From an uncultured Collinsella sp. (GTDB taxonomy: Bacteria > Actinomycetota > Coriobacteriia > Coriobacteriales > Coriobacteriaceae), in assembly GCA_900541645.1 (NCBI GenBank), contig UQKQ01000010.1, forward strand, positions 1-64,000: a stretch of 64,000 nt of DNA. The letters are read 5' to 3'. Under the pieces are notes generated by a model, which worked only from the letters and a program-made list of their open reading frames with translations, made no database searches and was not told the origin of the DNA. Both the position numbers and the translations under genes were made by a program. This document shows positions 24,105 through 32,600 of the stretch, one piece after another; positions within the stretch are counted from its first letter, which is position 1, and each line of letters starts with the position of its first letter.

Positions 24105-25716
24105 TCTCTGCGCAAGAACAATAATTAAGAATCCAAAGTATATAACCTATCTTCTAATGTGCCTGCTCTCGCTTGTGGTTGGTCTCGCAATTCCTTTTCT
24201 GACGGGACAACTGGTCAACAACTTTGTCGGTGTCGCGCGAGATGGGGAAAGCGCAATCGCCATCGGCGCTGAGATAGCAGCGCTGGGTATCGTACGAGCC
24301 GGTTTGAATTGCGCCAGCGAACTGGTCTATGTCGACTTACAGACACATGTGGGATTTGCATTGAATGAAGAGGTGATAAGTCACGTTCAAAGGCTACCTC
24401 GATCCTTCTTTATTAATTTCGATGCCTCATATTACAATCAGCAGATTAATCATGACGCTAACGATTTGGTGATATTTGTTATAAACGCAAGTGTCCAAAG
24501 TGTGAGCAATATAGTGACGTTGCTTGTGGTGTTTGTTGTCCTGGCGACCATAAACGGTCACCTGGCAATGCTGTGCATGGCTCTTGGCATAATAAGTGGC
24601 GCGGTCTATTCGCTTTTCAAAAAGTGTTTGTTCGCAAGAAGTTTTGAGGCTCAAGAGCAGGAGGCTCGATTCTTTTCCGATCTGGAGAAGCAGCTTAGCA
24701 GCGCACAATTTATCCGCAGGCATGTTCTATTCGAATTTTTTAAGCAAAGGCTCGAGCACTCTTTTGCAGAGCTATATCGTTGCGTTTATCAGAACCAGCA
24801 AATTAATGCGACCTTTACGTTTGCCAATGCTGTCGTCACGTCTTTGGCGCAGGGTGGAATCTTGATTCTGGGTGCAAAGGAAGTTCTCGACGGCAATTTG
24901 CTGCCCGGCTATCTTATGACGGCGCTAAGCTATTACTCCTATTATTCTTCGGCTATTGAATTCTTCCTTGCGTTGGGCAAGGACTATCAAACGTCAAGGG
25001 TATCCTACGAGCGGTTGCGTCGGTTGCTGGACATGCCCGAGGACTCAAACGGGACCATTATCCTCTCTGATGTTTACGAGGTGAACTGTTCCGAGCTGTC
25101 ATATAGCTATCCGGGGTCTGTAAAGACCGCGTTCAGGGACATTCGGGCTTCTTTAGAAAAAGGAAAGGTATACGGAATCGTTGGGCCGAACGGTTCCGGT
25201 AAGAGCACGCTGCTGGATGTGATAAGCGGTTGCGATCCAGAAAACTGCAAGGGGGATATTTGGATTAACAACAAGCCCTTGGGCTCTCTGGACCGCTATG
25301 CGCTGCGGAAGCGCAATATCGGGATTACGGAGCAGGAGCCGCCCCTGACCGAGGGGTCGATACGGGACAATTTAATTCTTTGCTGCAGAAGCACTGAAGA
25401 GCGTGACCTTGAGAGCCTCATTGAGAGAATGGGGCTTAAAAAGATGGTCGATTCAAGTGGTGGACTTGATGTCGAGCTGGACGATAAGCAGAACAACATT
25501 TCAGGAGGAGAGAAGCAAAAAATAGCGATTATTCGCCAATTGCTGAAAAACCCGGACGTGATGATGTTTGATGAGCCGACATCTGCACTCGACAGCCAAA
25601 GCAAGCAGGCGTTTATCGAAATCCTTAAGGAAAGAAAGGGGCGACATATCACAGTCATCGCTACGCACGACCCTGTGCTCATTTCGGCATGCGATGAAGT
25701 GATTGAAATTGCCTGA
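24097..25716 (+). CDS. ABC exporter (fused permease-ATPase) for the mature peptide
   Basis: This 539-residue half-transporter has a six-helix membrane domain (about 15-300) and an ATPase domain with Walker A GPNGSGKST, Q-loop ITEQEPP, signature ISGGEKQK, Walker B VMMFDEPTSALD and the switch His in ATHDP. It is the last gene of the cluster and overlaps the maturase gene. It has no N-terminal C39 peptidase domain, so unlike many bacteriocin exporters it should not remove the leader itself. It is presumed to work as a homodimer. Confidence 0.92.
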   Translation: MFNLCARTIIKNPKYITYLLMCLLSLVVGLAIPFLTGQLVNNFVGVARDGESAIAIGAEIAALGIVRAGLNCASELVYVDLQTHVGFALNEEVISHVQRLPRSFFINFDASYYNQQINHDANDLVIFVINASVQSVSNIVTLLVVFVVLATINGHLAMLCMALGIISGAVYSLFKKCLFARSFEAQEQEARFFSDLEKQLSSAQFIRRHVLFEFFKQRLEHSFAELYRCVYQNQQINATFTFANAVVTSLAQGGILILGAKEVLDGNLLPGYLMTALSYYSYYSSAIEFFLALGKDYQTSRVSYERLRRLLDMPEDSNGTIILSDVYEVNCSELSYSYPGSVKTAFRDIRASLEKGKVYGIVGPNGSGKSTLLDVISGCDPENCKGDIWINNKPLGSLDRYALRKRNIGITEQEPPLTEGSIRDNLILCCRSTEERDLESLIERMGLKKMVDSSGGLDVELDDKQNNISGGEKQKIAIIRQLLKNPDVMMFDEPTSALDSQSKQAFIEILKERKGRHITVIATHDPVLISACDEVIEIA

Positions 25717-25744
25717 CGGGTTAGTGGACCGAGCATATCAAATT

Positions 25745-25779
25745 CAGGGGCGGGCACCGTAGCTGGTGTCCGCCCCCTG
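25745..25779. terminator. Strong hairpin between convergent operons
   Basis: The stem caggggcgg(g)cacc with ggtg(t)ccgccccctg closes the RiPP operon and faces the end of the glutamate operon. T-runs on either side are poor, so termination may rely on the GC-rich stem. Confidence 0.65.
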
Positions 25780-25812
25780 ACATGGAATGATTTAGCCTCT
25801 GTGCTTTGCGAG

Positions 25813-26622
25813 CTAGCGAGCCTGCTTTACCTTAGCTGCTGCCTCGACAAACGACTTCCACAGGTTAAAGTCGGTCTCGAGCGTCTGCCAGGTGTACTCG
25901 GGATGCCATTGCACGCCCAGACAGAACGGCTGGCCTTCGACTTCGATGCACTCGGGAACGCCGTCGGTTGCCTTGGCGACCAAGCGCGTGCTCTTACCCA
26001 GACGATCGACGCAGCAGTGGTGTGCGGAGTTGGTCTGGATCAGCCTGTGCCCGCCAACCGCGCGCTCCAGCAGCGAGCCCGGCACGACCTCGACAGGATG
26101 CACAGGGTCGTTGAGCACGTGGGTATGGCGCCACTGCGTGCGGCCCTCGCGCGCGCCCAGGCTCGGCACGTCCATGCACAGGGTGCCGCCGGTGGCGACG
26201 TTGAGCAGTTGCGTGCCGCGGCAGGTGGTAAAGAGCGGCTTTTTGGCACGGAGCACCTCGCTGACCAGCTTAAACTCAAAACTATCGCGGATCTCGCAGC
26301 AGAGGGTGGGGTCGTAGGGTCGATCATCGCCCCAACGTTTGGGATTGACATCGGGGCCGCCGGGAATGGCGATGCCGTCGGCGATATCGACGTAATGACG
26401 GATGACCTCAATGTCCTCGGTGATGGACATCTGCAGCGGCAGACCGCCGGCGGCAAGAATGGCGTCGACAAATACGCTCGCAATCTCCTCGTTGGGGGAG
26501 AGCGTCTCGCTCAAATAGGGCTTCGCTTCTTCCCAGCGTGGTGCTACCAGGATAAGCGGGCGGTCAGCGGGATCGACGTCGACGTGCGGAGTGTAGGACG
26601 ATGAGGTGCGGGTTCCGATCAT
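25813..26622 (-). CDS. Gamma-glutamyl-gamma-aminobutyrate hydrolase-like (peptidase C26)
   Basis: This 269-residue class I glutamine-amidotransferase-fold protein belongs to the PuuD/C26 group, which cleaves gamma-glutamyl bonds and releases glutamate. The nucleophile Cys is in TTCRGTQLLNV, the His in GVQWHPE, and the substrate loop is GIAIPGGPDVNP. It is the last gene of a five-gene glutamate/glutamine uptake operon on the same strand. This suggests it frees glutamate from imported gamma-glutamyl compounds (inference). The RBS before AUG 26622 is weak. Confidence 0.87.
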   Translation of the reverse strand: MIGTRTSSSYTPHVDVDPADRPLILVAPRWEEAKPYLSETLSPNEEIASVFVDAILAAGGLPLQMSITEDIEVIRHYVDIADGIAIPGGPDVNPKRWGDDRPYDPTLCCEIRDSFEFKLVSEVLRAKKPLFTTCRGTQLLNVATGGTLCMDVPSLGAREGRTQWRHTHVLNDPVHPVEVVPGSLLERAVGGHRLIQTNSAHHCCVDRLGKSTRLVAKATDGVPECIEVEGQPFCLGVQWHPEYTWQTLETDFNLWKSFVEAAAKVKQAR

Positions 26623-26709
26623 GGGTGCGGCTTTCGAATCCGGGTGGACATGGCACAGGGGTGGCGCGGGACAAACGTTACTGATGAATTTGCCCGCGTG
26701 GCAATTGGG

Positions 26710-27474
26710 CTAGTGGCCCTTAATGGAGTTGAGGAAGTCCTGGGCGCGCTTGGTCTGGGGGTGGTCGAAGAACTCGTCGGGTGTGCCGGTTTCCACGATC
26801 TGGCCGTCGGCCATAAACACGACGCGGTCGGCCACGCGGCGGGCGAAGTTCATCTCGTGCGTGATGACGATCATCGTCATGCCCTGCTGGGCCAGACGGA
26901 CCATGACCTCGAGCACCTCGTTGATCATTTCGGGGTCAAGGGCGCTCGTGGGCTCGTCAAAAAGCATGGCCTTGGGTTGCATGGCAAGCGAACGTGCGAT
27001 GGCTACACGCTGTTGCTGGCCGCCCGAGAGCTGTGCGGGCACCTTATCGGCCTGCTCGGCAACGCCCACGCGGCCCAGCAGGTCCATGGCGCGCTCACGA
27101 GCTTCCTCCTTGGAGACGCCCAGCACATCGACCGGTCCCAGCATGACGTTCTGCAGTACGGTCATATGTGCAAACAGGTTGAACTGCTGAAATACCATGC
27201 CCAGCTCGGCACGCATGCGGGCAAGATCCTTGCCTTCCTGCGGCAGGGGCTCGCCCTCGATGAGGATTTCGCCCGAGTCGATGGTTTCCAGGCGGTTGAT
27301 GGTTCGGCACATGGTCGACTTGCCCGAGCCCGAGGGTCCGATCACAACGACGACCTCGCCGCGGTCGACCGAGAGATTGATGTCGTTGAGGACGTGCAGA
27401 TCGCCGTAGTGCTTATCGACGTGCCTGAGCTCGATCAGCGGCTGATTGCCGGTGGAAGAAGTGCTCTGTGCCAT
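26710..27474 (-). CDS. glnQ: Polar amino acid ABC transporter ATPase
   Basis: This 254-residue ATPase of the GlnQ/GluA group has Walker A GPSGSGKST, Q-loop VFQQFNLFAHMT, signature LSGGQQQR, Walker B AMLFDEPTSALDPE and His in ITHEM. It energises the import system made of the two permeases and the binding lipoprotein encoded just upstream. Glutamate or glutamine is the likely substrate from similarity of the whole operon to GluABCD. Aspartate cannot be excluded. Confidence 0.94.
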   Translation of the reverse strand: MAQSTSSTGNQPLIELRHVDKHYGDLHVLNDINLSVDRGEVVVVIGPSGSGKSTMCRTINRLETIDSGEILIEGEPLPQEGKDLARMRAELGMVFQQFNLFAHMTVLQNVMLGPVDVLGVSKEEARERAMDLLGRVGVAEQADKVPAQLSGGQQQRVAIARSLAMQPKAMLFDEPTSALDPEMINEVLEVMVRLAQQGMTMIVITHEMNFARRVADRVVFMADGQIVETGTPDEFFDHPQTKRAQDFLNSIKGH

Positions 27475-27510
27475 GGTGCTCGGCTCCTTATGACTCGAAG
27501 TGATAAATCG

Positions 27511-28344
27511 TTAGCGGATGATGGTCGCGCCGGTCTTGTGCGAAACGTAGACGGCGGCCTTGTTGATTGCAACGTTGATGAGGATGTAGATGACCGCGAT
27601 CACCAGATAGACCGACACGAGGGCGTCGTAGTTGGTAATGAGTACGCGGGCGTTTTGCATGAGGTCGGGGTAGCTCACCACGTAGGCGACGGTGGTGTCT
27701 TTGACGACGACCACGAGCTGCGAAATCAACGACGGAATGATAAAGCGAATCGCCTGCGGCAGCACGATTTTAAAGGTGATTTTAGCTTTGGCGAGACCGA
27801 GCGCCTGGGCGGCCTCGACCTGGCCGCGCGGCACGGCATTGACGCCGGCGCGGAAGATCTCGGCAAGCACACCGGCTGCAGCGAGCGCGACGGGAAGCGT
27901 GAGCATCCAAAACGACGGCAGCGCGATCTTGTACTGGGGCAGCACCAAAAAGAAGAAGTAGATGAACAGTAGGCTCGGCACGCCACGGAAGAAATCGGTG
28001 AGCACGCGGCAGACCAGCTGCAGCGGCTTGATGTCGCTGGTGCGGCCGAGCATGAGGGCCAGACCCAGTACCAGCGCGATGGCGCCAGCGGTGAGCGCGA
28101 CCTTTACCGTGCCCTCAAAACCGGCAAGTAAGAACTTCCAGGTAGTGAGGTGCGTAAAGAAATACCAATAGTGGACTGAAAGCTGACCGGTCACATAAAA
28201 GCGCTGCAGTACCAGAGCGATGAGCGCGACCACGGCAACAAGTGAGATGGCGGTGCCGACGCGAATCTTGGCGCGCATCTTGGGGCCGGGAGCCTCGTAG
28301 AGCGCATCGCGCATGGTGAGCGCGGAGGTGGAGTGCTTGCTCAT
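27511..28344 (-). CDS. Polar amino acid ABC permease (GluD-like)
   Basis: This 277-residue inner-membrane permease of the HisMQ family has an N-terminal extension, a helix at about 30-52 and then five more helices. The EAA loop that contacts the ATPase is EAAQALGLAKAKITFKIVLP. It has the longer layout typical of GluD of Actinobacteria. Its start overlaps the stop of the preceding permease gene by four bases, indicating translational coupling. Confidence 0.92.
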   Translation of the reverse strand: MSKHSTSALTMRDALYEAPGPKMRAKIRVGTAISLVAVVALIALVLQRFYVTGQLSVHYWYFFTHLTTWKFLLAGFEGTVKVALTAGAIALVLGLALMLGRTSDIKPLQLVCRVLTDFFRGVPSLLFIYFFFLVLPQYKIALPSFWMLTLPVALAAAGVLAEIFRAGVNAVPRGQVEAAQALGLAKAKITFKIVLPQAIRFIIPSLISQLVVVVKDTTVAYVVSYPDLMQNARVLITNYDALVSVYLVIAVIYILINVAINKAAVYVSHKTGATIIR

Positions 28345-29000
28345 CGGAGGATCCTCACCTTCTTATCGATATAGTTGCCAATGTGGCTCACCACAAAGGC
28401 TGTGCCCAGGTAGCCGAGCGCCGAGATAAAGAACGCGGCGACGCCGCCGAGCGAGCGCGTGTTGATGTAGCTCACCACGCCGGTGAGCTCCTGCGGTTTC
28501 AGCGGCACCTGACTGCCGAGCGCGGTGGTGAGCATGACGGCGATAAAGAGGTTGGTCATGGGCAGCACGCTCGAGCGCAGCGCCTGCGGAATCACGATCT
28601 TGGCGAGGATACGGCTGAAGCTCATGCCCAGCGAGCGGGCGGCTTCCACCTGGCCGACACCGACGGTGTTGATGCCGCTCATAAAGTTCTCGGAGCCAAA
28701 GGCAGAACCCAAGAGCACTGTGGCGACGATGACGCAGGTGCGGTAGGGCAGGACGACCTTGAGCGGCGGCAGCGCGTAGACGACGATAATGAGCAGCGCG
28801 ATGCCGGGGATGTTACGGAAGACCTGGACATACAGGTCGCCAAAGACGCGCAGCGGCTTGAGCGGCGACACGCGCATCACGGTGACGGCGACGGCCAACA
28901 CCATGGCGATGGCAAACGACTCAAGCGTCATGCCCCAGGTTGCTAGCAGCGCGTCAATGTAGTTCTGGCCATAGAGCGACCAGAGCTCGGAGAGACTCAT
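28341..29000 (-). CDS. Polar amino acid ABC permease (GluC-like)
   Basis: This 219-residue permease has five helices and the EAA loop EAARSLGMSFSRILAKIVIP. It pairs with the GluD-like subunit to form the translocation channel. It starts with AUG 29000 preceded by GGGAGG. A hairpin between this gene and the binding-protein gene may lower its expression relative to the binding protein. Confidence 0.92.
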   Translation of the reverse strand: MSLSELWSLYGQNYIDALLATWGMTLESFAIAMVLAVAVTVMRVSPLKPLRVFGDLYVQVFRNIPGIALLIIVVYALPPLKVVLPYRTCVIVATVLLGSAFGSENFMSGINTVGVGQVEAARSLGMSFSRILAKIVIPQALRSSVLPMTNLFIAVMLTTALGSQVPLKPQELTGVVSYINTRSLGGVAAFFISALGYLGTAFVVSHIGNYIDKKVRILR

Positions 29001-29024
29001 GCGGACCTCCCGCCGATAAGGAAA

Positions 29025-29050
29025 GGGGCTCCCGTGTGTACGGAAGCCCC
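29025..29050 (-). terminator. Attenuator-like hairpin inside the glutamate operon
   Basis: On the minus strand ggggct(t)ccgt with acgg(g)agcccc is followed by tttcctta. It sits between the binding-protein gene and the permease genes. Partial termination here would give the usual excess of binding protein. Confidence 0.7.
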
Positions 29051-29138
29051 GACAACTCAGTGAGGAAACAGTTTACCGCAATAAAGCGCATCATGCGTTT
29101 CCGTATGGTTTCGTTGCGGCCGTTACCAGGCTCGCTGC

Positions 29139-30134
29139 CTAGGCGCCGATCTCGGGCAGCTCGGGAACATTGGTGTCGCCCGTACGGTCGCCGATGCAGA
29201 TCTGCCACAGCTCGGTCCAGGTGCCGTCGTCCTCGATCTTCTTAAGGAAGTCGTTAACGAAGGCGACGCCGTCGGAATCGAGCGGCAGACCGATGCCATA
29301 GGGCTCCTTGCTGCCGAAGGGCTTGCCGGCAATCTTGTACTTGCCGGGCTCGCGGACCAGGGCGCTCTGCTGCATGTTGTTGTCGATGACGTAGGCGTCA
29401 ACACGACCCTGCTGGAGTGCCTGGCGGGCCTCCTCGTCGGTCTTGAACTCCTGCTGGCTGGCCTTGGGGGCGAACTCCTCCAGGATGGCAGGGCCGTTGG
29501 AGCCGGACTGGACGGCGACGTTCTTGTCGGCCAGGTCGTCGACGCTCTTGATGTCGTCGTTATCGGCGAGCACCAGGATGGCCTGCTGGGTGTAGTAGTA
29601 GGGGCCGGCGAAGGAGACGAGCTTCTTGCGCTCGTCGGTAATGGTGTAGGTGGCAAAGACAGCGTCGACCTGGCCGTTCTGCAGGACAGACTCGCGCGTG
29701 TCCGAGGTCACCTGGGTGATCTCGACCTTGTTCTCGCCCAGAATGTAGTTGGACAGGAGCTGTGCGATACCGGCATCGAAGCCGCGGGTCTGACCGTCTT
29801 TCTCGTTGAGGAGGGAGAAGAGCGTGGAGGTCTGAACCCCACCGATCTTAAAGACGCCGGCGTCCTTGACGGCCGTGGCCCAGGTGCTGGCGGCGATGGC
29901 GTCGTCATCAGCCTTGGGGCCGTCGTTGACGAGCTTGTCGAATGCCTTGGCATCGAGCGTGGTGGAAGCCTCGGTATCCTCGGAGCCCTTGGAGGAGCCG
30001 GTGGCGGAACCCTTGTCGGCCTCGGCGCTGGTGTCAGAGCAGCCGGCAAGACCAAGGCCGGCGACGGTTGCGAAGGTGGCGGCAACGAAGCCGCGGCGGT
30101 CGAGAACGACCTGCTGGGAGAGGTTCTTGCTCAT
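29139..30134 (-). CDS. Glutamate/glutamine-binding lipoprotein
   Basis: This 331-residue substrate-binding protein (SBP family 3) is held on the cell surface by a lipid. The lipobox LAGC puts the acylated Cys at 32, and Arg13-Arg14 in the signal (LDRRGFVAATF) suggests Tat export, as for some actinobacterial lipoproteins. A Ser/Thr/Glu-rich linker (about 35-60) precedes the ligand domain, which has the family segments GFDAGIAQLL, DAVFATYTITDERK and KEPYGIGLP. It is the first gene of the operon and has its own promoter. Confidence 0.93.
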   Translation of the reverse strand: MSKNLSQQVVLDRRGFVAATFATVAGLGLAGCSDTSAEADKGSATGSSKGSEDTEASTTLDAKAFDKLVNDGPKADDDAIAASTWATAVKDAGVFKIGGVQTSTLFSLLNEKDGQTRGFDAGIAQLLSNYILGENKVEITQVTSDTRESVLQNGQVDAVFATYTITDERKKLVSFAGPYYYTQQAILVLADNDDIKSVDDLADKNVAVQSGSNGPAILEEFAPKASQQEFKTDEEARQALQQGRVDAYVIDNNMQQSALVREPGKYKIAGKPFGSKEPYGIGLPLDSDGVAFVNDFLKKIEDDGTWTELWQICIGDRTGDTNVPELPEIGA

Positions 30135-30177
30135 GGTAGAACACCTTTCTCAATAAAATCCCTAGCGGTTGAGTAGA

Positions 30178-30207
30178 GTTATACCCTATCCCGCTCAAAT
30201 GGGTCAA
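30178..30207 (-). promoter_or_regulatory. Promoter of the glutamate uptake operon
   Basis: On the minus strand ttgacc (30207-30202) and tataac (30183-30178) are separated by 18 bases, about 45 bases before the binding-protein start, which has GAGAAAGG as RBS. No operator was recognised. Confidence 0.65.
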
Positions 30208-30246
30208 CACGAAATAACTCAGAAACATACTTACCTTATGGGTTAT

Positions 30247-30289
30247 TCAACCTACCAAAAAGGGACAGGCACCTTTGTGGTGGTTCTGG
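30247..30289 (+). repeat. GGGACAGG-type hairpin repeat, variant stem
   Basis: cctaccaaaaagggacaggc is followed by acctttgtggtgg. The stem is a hybrid of the CTGCCAAAA type and the CACCACAA type seen near 53740. Confidence 0.6.
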
Positions 30290-30318
30290 CCGATGCAGCG
30301 GCATGCCTTGCTGTTTTG

Positions 30319-30373
30319 TCTCGATCTGTAACATCTGCAGCCATTTTTGCCGAGTAACTGTTACAGATCGAGA
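30319..30373. repeat. TCTGTAACA palindromic repeat, unit 1
   Basis: Perfect 15-base arms tctcgatctgtaaca and tgttacagatcgaga surround a 25-base loop. Confidence 0.85.
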
Positions 30374-30398
30374 TCATCTCCTTAGGGGGATTCGAATG

Positions 30399-30453
30399 TC
30401 TCGATCTGTAACAGTTAGGCGGACAAAAGCTCCCTTTCTGTTACAGATTGAGA
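30399..30453. repeat. TCTGTAACA palindromic repeat, unit 2
   Basis: The arms tctcgatctgtaacag and ctgttacagattgaga have one G-T pairing. The unit starts 80 bases after unit 1, with an unrelated loop. Confidence 0.85.
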
Positions 30454-30479
30454 CAAAGGTCAGGGGCAAAGACGGTTTG

Positions 30480-30535
30480 TCTAGATCTGTAACAGTTAGA
30501 CGGGAATTCGGGCCCTAGATGTTACAGATTGAGAT
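30480..30535. repeat. TCTGTAACA palindromic repeat, unit 3
   Basis: tctagatctgtaaca and tgttacagattgaga, 81 bases after unit 2. The arms have drifted slightly. The three units fill most of the space between the glutamate operon promoter and the dxs terminator. Confidence 0.8.
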
Positions 30536-30551
30536 AATCGCGTCGCGAAAA

Positions 30552-30588
30552 TAAAAACCTCCGCAGGGGTGCTTCCCTTGCGGAGGTT
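30552..30588 (-). terminator. Terminator of dxs
   Basis: On the minus strand aacctccgcaaggg with cccctgcggaggtt is followed by tttattttcg, three bases past the dxs stop. Confidence 0.9.
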
Positions 30589-30590
30589 AT

Positions 30591-32372
30591 TTACTCGTTG
30601 AGTAGCCTTACGGCTTCGGCGGCCATGTTCTCGACCGTCATGCCGTTCTGCGCGAGCAGCTCGTTGGGGTCGTAGCGGTCGGGGAAGCCCTTGGCGATGC
30701 CAAAGGTGCGCGTGCGCACAGGCGTGCAGGCCAAGTAGCACGCGACACGCTCGCCCCACCCACCGTCCAAGATGCCGTCCTCGAGGGTGACGACAACGCG
30801 ATGCTCGGCGGCAAGGCTGTCGAGAAACTTGCGGTCAAGCTCGGTTGCAAAGCGCGGGTTGACGAGCGTGGCCTCGATGCCGTACTCGGCAGCCAAGCGG
30901 TTTGCCACGTGCTCGCCCAGTTCAAAGAAGTCGCCAAGCGCAAGCACGGCTACATCGCGGCCCTGACGCGCGACGTTGTAGCGCACGACGCTGTAATCGG
31001 CGCCCTCGGCGGGCGCCAGATCGGGACGGCTTACCAGGCCGATGCCCGGTACGCGGATTGCCACGGGATGCTCGCGGTGGTCGAGCGACCAGCTCAGCAT
31101 GGACAGATATTCCTCCATGCAGGCCGGCGCCAAGTAGCGCATGTTGGGAAGACCGCCCAGCATGGAAATATCAAAGAACGAGAGGTGCGTCTCGGATGTG
31201 GTGCCAAAGATCGATGCGCCAAATACCAGGATGGTCGCCGGGGCGTCGTTGAGGCACAGGTCGTGCCACAGTTCGTCATAGGCGCGCTGCAAAAACGTGC
31301 CGTACACACCAAAGACTGGCTTGGCGCCCGAGCGTGCAAGCGCGGTGGCAAAGGTGACGGCGTGCTCCTCGGCAATACCCACGTCGACAAACTGCTTGCC
31401 GGCGGCAGCGCGAAGTTCGGGTGTAAAGCCCATGATGTAGGGTGTGGCGGCCGTGATGCCCACGACCTGCGGATCGCGCTCGATGGCGGCGCTGAGCGCC
31501 TCGCTCGTAATGTCGGCATAGGTGCGCAGCGCAGGCTCGCTCGGATGGCCCGGGCAGAGCTTGCGCCCAGTCGCCATGTCAAATGGACCCACGTGGTGCC
31601 AGCGCTCGGGGTCGCTCTGGGCTGGCTCAAAGCCCTTGCCCTTGGCGGTCGAGACGTGCAGCACGATGGGGTGATCGATATCGCGCAGCTCCTGCAGCGC
31701 GTCGACGAGGGCCAACACTTCGTTACCGGCGTCCAGATAGCGGTAGTCGAGCCCCATCGCGCGGAAAATGTTGCGCTCACAGGCGCCGTTGCTGGCGCGC
31801 AGCTCGGCCAGATTGCGATACAGGCCGCCATGGTTCTCGGCAATGGACTGGTCGTTATCGTTGACGATGATGATCAGGTTGCTATCGAGTTCGGCGGCAT
31901 TGTTGAAGCCCTCAAACGCCAGGCCGCCCGAAAGCGAGCCGTCGCCAATGATGGCGATGACGTTGTATGCATCGCCCGCCAGGTCACGAGCGTGCGCCAG
32001 GCCGCAGCCCAGGCTCACCGACGTGGAGGTGTGCCCCATGGCGAACAGGTCGTGCTCGGACTCGTCGGGATTGGCAAAGCCAGAAGCCTCGCCATAACGC
32101 TCCGGATCGATATAAGTGTACGCGCGCCCCGTCAGCGCCTTGTGGGCGTAGGTCTGGTGCGAAACGTCAAAGACAATCTTGTCGATGGGGGAGTTAAACA
32201 CGCGATGAAGCGCAACCGTAAGCTCAACGACGCCCAGGTTGGGGGCAACGTGCCCGCCGACGGCGGCGGAGCTTTCGAGGATTGCCTGGCGGATCTCGCC
32301 GCAGAGCTGCGGGAGCTCGGCGCGATTAAGAGCCTTGACGTCCTCGGGCGTTGTCGTTTGCGTAAGCAGCAT
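30591..32372 (-). CDS. dxs: 1-deoxy-D-xylulose-5-phosphate synthase
   Basis: This 593-residue thiamine-diphosphate enzyme makes DXP from pyruvate and glyceraldehyde 3-phosphate, the first step of the MEP isoprenoid route and a source for thiamine and pyridoxal. The cofactor motif is GDGSLSGG...NN followed by IIIVNDND. The catalytic Glu lies in VGIAEEHAVTFATALA, and transketolase-like C-terminal domains follow. It is slightly shorter than the usual 620-640 residues, and some positions differ (GHTSTSVSLG where GHSSTSIS is usual). A DXS-like paralogue therefore cannot be ruled out. The RBS GGAG is 12 bases before AUG 32372. Confidence 0.88.
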   Translation of the reverse strand: MLLTQTTTPEDVKALNRAELPQLCGEIRQAILESSAAVGGHVAPNLGVVELTVALHRVFNSPIDKIVFDVSHQTYAHKALTGRAYTYIDPERYGEASGFANPDESEHDLFAMGHTSTSVSLGCGLAHARDLAGDAYNVIAIIGDGSLSGGLAFEGFNNAAELDSNLIIIVNDNDQSIAENHGGLYRNLAELRASNGACERNIFRAMGLDYRYLDAGNEVLALVDALQELRDIDHPIVLHVSTAKGKGFEPAQSDPERWHHVGPFDMATGRKLCPGHPSEPALRTYADITSEALSAAIERDPQVVGITAATPYIMGFTPELRAAAGKQFVDVGIAEEHAVTFATALARSGAKPVFGVYGTFLQRAYDELWHDLCLNDAPATILVFGASIFGTTSETHLSFFDISMLGGLPNMRYLAPACMEEYLSMLSWSLDHREHPVAIRVPGIGLVSRPDLAPAEGADYSVVRYNVARQGRDVAVLALGDFFELGEHVANRLAAEYGIEATLVNPRFATELDRKFLDSLAAEHRVVVTLEDGILDGGWGERVACYLACTPVRTRTFGIAKGFPDRYDPNELLAQNGMTVENMAAEAVRLLNE

Positions 32373-32600
32373 CGTTGTGGGTTACTCCATGCGAATCGAG
32401 CGCCGGCGCTCCCTCGGCCGGCACAATTGCACAAAACAGTCTCGCACATTTTGGCGTTTGATATGTGACGGCGGCGCGGTAATTCGCCAACTGGCGGGGC
32501 AAAACGTTTTGTCCGATGCCATACTGATAGATTCGATGATGATTTTATTCAATACGTGCAGGCCGTGGCTTGCCGCCGTGAGCCGCTGGAAGGAGGCAGC

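Noticed and set aside
30319..30535. CRISPR array
   Set aside because: The three units are themselves palindromes of about 55 bases with a period of 80, and there are too few units. No cas genes are present.
30801..32468. A 555-residue plus-strand frame
   Set aside because: It is antisense to dxs, which has all family motifs. No RBS or domain supports the opposite frame.
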